DNA of 64,000 nucleotides from UBA6522 sp965221035 (GTDB lineage: Bacteria; Pseudomonadota; Gammaproteobacteria; Steroidobacterales; Rariloculaceae). The DNA lies in the NCBI GenBank assembly GCA_965221035.1, contig OZ244860.1, positions 930,001 to 994,000 on the forward strand, given 5' to 3'. Below, piece by piece: positions 60,487 to 64,000 of this stretch. A model generated the notes under the pieces. It ran no database searches. It was not told the DNA's origin and saw nothing but the letters and a program-made list of their open reading frames with translations. A program made the position numbers and the translations under genes. The first letter of the stretch is position 1. Every line of letters starts with the position of its first letter.

Positions 60487-61584
60487 CTACCGTACTTCGT
60501 TGACGTAGTCGGCCAGGAAGGCCGCGATGTCTTCGGGCACGTCGTACAGGCTGCGGAGGATCTCCGTGCCCTCCTCGGCACCGATCAGCGGCAGGCTGAA
60601 GCCGTACATCGTCCGTTCCTCCGCCTGGTATCCGGGGTCGCGTGTCACCTGGACAAAGCTGTCGCGCAACTCGTTTACGTGCGCTTGGGGCGTGCCCGGA
60701 GGAAGCAGAGCGGCGTAAACGATGTTGTTCACCCGCGGCAGTATCCACTTGTACAACTCGTAGTACTCGCCCGAGGGTTCGGTGCCGGCCACCTGGCGGT
60801 AGAAGTCCATGTAGCTGGGAATATCCCCTGCCACTTCCAGGGGAGTCACATTGCCCGCGATGTCCGCGGACGGGTTGTGCCACAGCGGGATGGCCAGCCC
60901 TTCGGCGACCAGGGTGGGCTCGATGGAGAATCGATAGAGCCCCAGCGAAGCCACCTGGATGTCCACTTCGCCTCGGCGTACTGCGTTGAATACATCCGCA
61001 GCGCCCTGAAACCCGGTTATGTACCGGTATTCGGCGCCAAGCGCATCCAGTGTGAGCCGGCCCAGCAGATCGAAGCGCAGTGCCGGATTCTGACCTCCGA
61101 AACGCAATCCGGTTGCTGTCAACAGATCCTCGGGACGAGCCACCTTGTCCGTGCGCACGTACGCCATATTCGGACTCAGCAGCCCGCCGACGAAGGGCAT
61201 GGTGGAGAAGTCGGCCCGCAGACCGGGTTCCCGTAACACCGCCGCGGCGCCATTGGTCGGCGAAAACAGCACGTGCAGGCCATCGGCCGCCGCTACCTCC
61301 GCGCCGTAATTCCAGACCCGCGTGCCCCCGCCTCCCGGCAGGTTGCGCACGACGATGGTGGGCCCGCCGGCAATGTGCCCGGACCAGAACCGGGCAAAGA
61401 CGCGGGCCGCCAGGTCGGCGCCGCTTCCCGGCGTGCGACCCACATACATCGTTATGGTCTTGCCCTGGTAGTAGGGTGCCGCTTCCTGGGAATGGCCGGA
61501 TTCCCAAATCGCAATCCCGGCGATCACCAGAAGGGAGGCCCGCCAGGCGCAGCCGCGACCGGCGAATTGTCCTCGATGTGTCAT
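60487..61584 (-). CDS. tctC: Tripartite tricarboxylate transporter binding protein (TctC/Bug-type)
   Basis: A 365-residue exported substrate-binding protein with signal MTHRGQFAGRGCAWRASLLVIAGIAIWESGHSQ and AAGGAG before the ATG. It has the family opening YYQGKTITMYVGRTPGSGADLAARVFARFWSGHIAGGPTIVVRNLPGGGGTRVWNYGAEVAAADGLHVLFSP and later FGGQNPALRFDLLGRL, in the usual Bug-protein order. The ligand (a carboxylate in most relatives) is unknown. Its presumed membrane partner is the TctA-TctB fusion at 55743-57716 on the same strand, but four plus-strand genes separate them, so they are not one operon now. Confidence 0.82.
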   Translation of the reverse strand: MTHRGQFAGRGCAWRASLLVIAGIAIWESGHSQEAAPYYQGKTITMYVGRTPGSGADLAARVFARFWSGHIAGGPTIVVRNLPGGGGTRVWNYGAEVAAADGLHVLFSPTNGAAAVLREPGLRADFSTMPFVGGLLSPNMAYVRTDKVARPEDLLTATGLRFGGQNPALRFDLLGRLTLDALGAEYRYITGFQGAADVFNAVRRGEVDIQVASLGLYRFSIEPTLVAEGLAIPLWHNPSADIAGNVTPLEVAGDIPSYMDFYRQVAGTEPSGEYYELYKWILPRVNNIVYAALLPPGTPQAHVNELRDSFVQVTRDPGYQAEERTMYGFSLPLIGAEEGTEILRSLYDVPEDIAAFLADYVNEVR

Positions 61585-61654
61585 CTGTTCTTCTCCTTGC
61601 AGGCCGACATACGCTTTTTCCGATCGACTCCGACTCCGCGCGCAGGTCCGACCG

Positions 61655-62638
61655 CTAGTACACCCGATTCCTTGGTGGCTCGCCGCGCACGATGACCCGC
61701 ACCACGTTGTCCCATGCGCTCGCGAACAGATTCGCGGAGGCCTGGCGTGTGACGCCGGCGATGTGGGGTGTGAGGATCAGCCTCTCCGCCGCATCCCCCT
61801 GAAGCGCCAGCAGCGGGTGCGTCTCCCCCGGCGGCTCCTCGGCATAGACGTCCACCGCGGCGGCGGCGATCTCGCCGCGCGACAGGGCATCCGCCAACGC
61901 CCTCTCGTCAACGACACCGCCCCGGGCCGCATTGATCAACACGGCAGTGCGCTTCATGACCGCCAGTTCCGAGGCGCCGATCATGTTTCTCGTCGCCGCC
62001 GCCAGAGGTACGTGCAGCGTGACGACATCCGCTTCGGCGAGCAGTTCGAACAGGGGCAGTGGCCTGGCTCCCAGTTCGGCTGCACCTGCCGGGTCGACGA
62101 CACCGGGATCGCAGTACACGATCTGGCCTCCCATCCGCTTGAACGCGCCCGCCACGGCCTTCCCGATGTTGCCGAGCCCGACAACACCCACGGTAAGGCC
62201 TTCAAGCCCCGTCAGGTTGGTTGCCAGCATGCGCGCCCGGGCCGCGGAATACTCGCCGCGGCGAACCTGCCGGTCCGCCCAATGGATGCGACGCAGCAGC
62301 ATCAGCGCACAAGCCAGCGCATACTCGGCCAGTGCTGAATTGGAACCGCCCGGTACGTTGGCAACCGGAATGCCGAGCGCTTTCATTGCCGCCTCGTCCA
62401 ATCGGTCCACGCCCGCGCCGGTAAACTGCGCCAGTCGAATCGAACCGCCTTCGAACCATGCCGCTGGAAGCGGCGTGCCGACGGCGGGGATCACCACCGC
62501 GCTGGCCCGCCCCAGACGTGACGGTATCGAGCGGTCATTCGGCGAAACGAAGGAAATGTCCAGTTCCGCCGGGGGTACGACGCCGACCCGGAGAAAATCG
62601 TCCTCCGGGCGCAGGCACAAGACTTCAGGAACCGCCAC
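61655..62638 (-). CDS. D-isomer-specific 2-hydroxyacid dehydrogenase
   Basis: A 327-residue NAD(P)-dependent dehydrogenase of the D-2-hydroxyacid family (glycerate, phosphoglycerate or related 2-keto acids). The catalytic Arg-Glu-His set is in the expected places: NAARGGVVDERALADAL (Arg), VDVYAEEPPGETHPLL (Glu) and LTPHIAGVTRQA (His), and the dinucleotide loop is VGVVGLGNIGKAVAGAFKRMGG. The GTG at 62638 leaves a 5-bp gap from the cupin stop; the ORF extends upstream to a GTG at 62698 that would overlap the cupin. It lies in a putative catabolic operon with the cupin and creatininase-family genes. The substrate is unknown. Confidence 0.85.
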   Translation of the reverse strand: MAVPEVLCLRPEDDFLRVGVVPPAELDISFVSPNDRSIPSRLGRASAVVIPAVGTPLPAAWFEGGSIRLAQFTGAGVDRLDEAAMKALGIPVANVPGGSNSALAEYALACALMLLRRIHWADRQVRRGEYSAARARMLATNLTGLEGLTVGVVGLGNIGKAVAGAFKRMGGQIVYCDPGVVDPAGAAELGARPLPLFELLAEADVVTLHVPLAAATRNMIGASELAVMKRTAVLINAARGGVVDERALADALSRGEIAAAAVDVYAEEPPGETHPLLALQGDAAERLILTPHIAGVTRQASANLFASAWDNVVRVIVRGEPPRNRVY

Positions 62639-62643
62639 GTTAT

Positions 62644-63018
62644 TCAACGCCGAACACCGCGCTCCGAAGTATCCAGCCTCGCGACGGGAAAGAAGCACAG
62701 CAGTTCAAGCGGTTCCCCGCCCGTGTTGCGCGTATGGTGACGCTCGCCCGGCGGAACCAGCACGGTGTCGCCCGGCTTCAGTGGGCGTTCCTGGTCCTCC
62801 GTGCAGAACAGCCCCTTCCCGGAAAGCACGTGGATGCACTCCTCGCAGTCCGGATGCGAGTGATGCGTCCGCACCGGGCCGCTGCCGGTCTCTACGGGAA
62901 TCTCCACCCTTCGCAAGGTGACGGCGCGGGAACCCCTGGCACCGGAGACGATTTCGCGGGAAATCCTTCCCGGCAGTCCGAGTTCCGTCGCGTCTTCGGC
63001 TGAAAAGATCAGAGCCAT
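62644..63018 (-). CDS. Small cupin protein
   Basis: A 124-residue cupin. Cupin motif 1 is seen in GPVRTHHSHPDCEECIHVLSGKGLFCTEDQ (HxH...E) and motif 2 in KPGDTVLVPPGERHHTRNTGGEPLELLCFF (PPGERHH). All metal ligands are present, two His, a Glu and a His. The ATG at 63018 gives MALIFSAEDATELGLPGRISREIVSGARGS. The frame extends upstream but would overlap the creatininase-family gene. It sits directly between that gene and the hydroxyacid dehydrogenase and is probably part of one catabolic operon. It is unrelated to the other cupin gene at 7.2 kb except by fold. Confidence 0.8.
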   Translation of the reverse strand: MALIFSAEDATELGLPGRISREIVSGARGSRAVTLRRVEIPVETGSGPVRTHHSHPDCEECIHVLSGKGLFCTEDQERPLKPGDTVLVPPGERHHTRNTGGEPLELLCFFPVARLDTSERGVRR

Positions 63019-63031
63019 GGAACGAGCCCGG

Positions 63032-63841
63032 TCAACCGACCTGCCGCAATTCCCGTACCTCGGCCGTTCCGCCCTGCACGGCGTCAAGCCGGTCGAAGAT
63101 ATCGGCCGCCTCCGTGGCGATGGCGTCGGCGATGCCGGTGAGCATCCGCCGGGCCTTCTCGACCGTGGCATGCTCCGGCGAGCCGTACCAGCCCGTAGGC
63201 GCGATGGAGCGAATGTCCGTCAACACCGGCTGATAGCTGTGGGTGCGCCGCAGCCGGTCCATCTCCCGCCCGCGTTCCGCGTTGGAGGAATAGTCGATGC
63301 GCTCCAGGTGGACCAACTCGGGACGGTGGGCCAGCACCGCCAGGACCTCGATCTCGCCGCCGTGCGTCAGGCCGCCGAATTCCCCTCCGAACAGCTCGGC
63401 GGCGACGTAACACGCCTGAACGGTGATCACCGAAAGGCCATGGTCCCGATGCAGCGCATCGGCGATGATGGAGAGCGACGGGATGTTGCCCTCGTGCCAG
63501 TTGAGGATCAGGCAACGACGCGCGCCGTGATTGGCGGTGGATACGCAGGTCTCCCTGACCACCCGCATGTAGGTTTCCGGCGTCAGCGTGATGGTGCCCT
63601 CGAAGGGCGCGTGCATCGGGGTGACCCCCAGCGGACCACCGGGCAGCACCAGGCCGTCCATCCTTTCCGCCACCGCATGTGAAACGACGTTGGCGGCGTA
63701 AATGTCCGTGCCGGTGGGCAGGTGCGGGCCATGCTGTTCCACGCTGCCGGCCGGAAAGATCACCAGCGGATTGCGCCTCAATTGCGCCGCGATCTCGGGC
63801 TGGGTCAGGTCGATGAAATAACGGGTTGGCAAATCGCTCAT
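63032..63841 (-). CDS. Creatininase-family amidohydrolase
   Basis: A 269-residue metal-dependent hydrolase of the creatininase superfamily. Its signature lies near the start: VIFPAGSVEQHGPHLPTGTDIYAANVVSHAVAERMDGLVLPGGPLGVTPMHAPFEGTITLTPETYMRVV (E-Q-H-G-P-H-L-P and D, Mn/Zn ligands), then CLILNWHEGN and GLTHGGEIEVLAVLAHRPELV, which carry further His and Glu ligands. No signal peptide, so it is cytosolic. Known members include creatininase, mycofactocin-related and other amidases; the substrate is not determined. It starts 49 bp after the stop of the gene at the right edge and precedes the cupin by 13 bp. Confidence 0.85.
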   Translation of the reverse strand: MSDLPTRYFIDLTQPEIAAQLRRNPLVIFPAGSVEQHGPHLPTGTDIYAANVVSHAVAERMDGLVLPGGPLGVTPMHAPFEGTITLTPETYMRVVRETCVSTANHGARRCLILNWHEGNIPSLSIIADALHRDHGLSVITVQACYVAAELFGGEFGGLTHGGEIEVLAVLAHRPELVHLERIDYSSNAERGREMDRLRRTHSYQPVLTDIRSIAPTGWYGSPEHATVEKARRMLTGIADAIATEAADIFDRLDAVQGGTAEVRELRQVG

Positions 63842-63890
63842 TTGGGCGCTCCCCGCGGACTCGTCCCGGTCCGCCCGGTCCCCGCAGGCA

Positions 63891-64000
63891 TCAGGCGGCC
63901 GCGAGCCGCGCCCGGGACGCTTCCATGACGTCCTCGAGCCGGATCAGACCGCCGTCCCGTTCGACGGAAACCAGCGCGGCGTTCACCACGGCCAGCGCAA
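63891..64000 (-). CDS. C-terminal end of a probable Gfo/Idh/MocA-type oxidoreductase, partial
   Basis: Only the last 36 codons are inside the window. The open frame reads ALAVVNAALVSVERDGGLIR followed by LEDVMEASRARLAAA and a stop at 63891-63893. The pattern A-V-V-N-A-A...S..R.G..I.L.D is the typical end of Gfo/Idh/MocA sugar oxidoreductases (a C-terminal helix with xxA..S...G..V.L). With so little sequence the family is a guess. It would be the first gene of the right-end catabolic operon. Confidence 0.4.
   Translation of the reverse strand, partial: ALAVVNAALVSVERDGGLIRLEDVMEASRARLAAA

Noticed and set aside
1..64000. tRNA, rRNA, CRISPR, transposase and integrase genes
   Set aside because: None could be supported; the short repeats present are not spaced like CRISPR arrays and no IS-type ends were seen.

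Overview
The window looks like a chromosomal segment of a GC-rich, heterotrophic, Gram-negative bacterium, most likely a gammaproteobacterium. The evidence is four large TonB-dependent outer-membrane receptors, one of them of the TIGR01782-like proteobacterial type, a BaeS/BaeR-like two-component system, periplasmic c-type heme proteins and many TRAP, tripartite-tricarboxylate and catabolic genes. No rRNA, tRNA, CRISPR array or transposase was seen. The assignment is inference from gene content; no marker gene is present.

Layout. 0-2.9 kb: a TAXI-type TRAP transporter (fused QM permease running off the left edge, plus its binding lipoprotein). 3-6.3 kb: a giant membrane protein fused to a spermidine-synthase-like domain. 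6.4-8.5 kb: small secreted proteins and a cupin. 8.6-10.2 kb: a compact three-gene membrane cluster including a 35-residue single-span peptide. 10.3-12.6 kb: a type II (archaeal-type) glyceraldehyde-3-phosphate dehydrogenase followed by an archaeal-type phosphoglycerate kinase, convergent with a baeSR-like pair (12.6-14.7 kb). 15-18.7 kb: a TonB receptor and a YncE-like beta-propeller lipoprotein. 18.9-22.8 kb: two toxin-antitoxin modules (VapBC-like and RES/Xre-like) around a cytochrome-VCBS protein, and a repetitive coiled-coil membrane protein. 23-34.6 kb: two divergent TonB receptors, an exported amidohydrolase, a heme-binding lipoprotein and a VCBS-repeat protein.

34.6-38.5 kb is a xylose operon (xylB-xylA-galM). 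38.6-52.4 kb is a distinct sugar-oxidation island: two ThuA/3-keto-sugar-hydrolase-domain (DUF1080) proteins in inverted orientation form its borders and enclose a PQQ dehydrogenase with a heme domain, a Gfo/Idh/MocA oxidoreductase, an MFS transporter, a TIGR01782-like TonB receptor and a flavin-dependent (tryptophan-type) halogenase. The 40-45 kb part is visibly AT-richer than its surroundings. The two border genes are almost identical over their last 131 codons only (116 of 131 residues by eye count), which makes the island an inverted-repeat-bounded segment.

52.5-64 kb: a DUF4143-type ATPase with a perfect 22-bp palindrome upstream, ApbE, a glutathione S-transferase, then a TctA-TctB fusion and a TctC-type binding protein separated by an opposite-strand cassette of four exported proteins (DUF6152 / two paralogues / DUF6152). 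The right end carries a catabolic group: 2-hydroxyacid dehydrogenase, cupin, creatininase-family hydrolase and the tail of a probable Gfo/Idh/MocA oxidoreductase.

The most unusual items are the archaeal-type lower-glycolysis pair, the inverted mosaic borders of the sugar island, the three-gene membrane cluster with its micropeptide, and a recurring pattern of short tandem duplications that start at stop codons (7.8, 8.6 and 29.05 kb).
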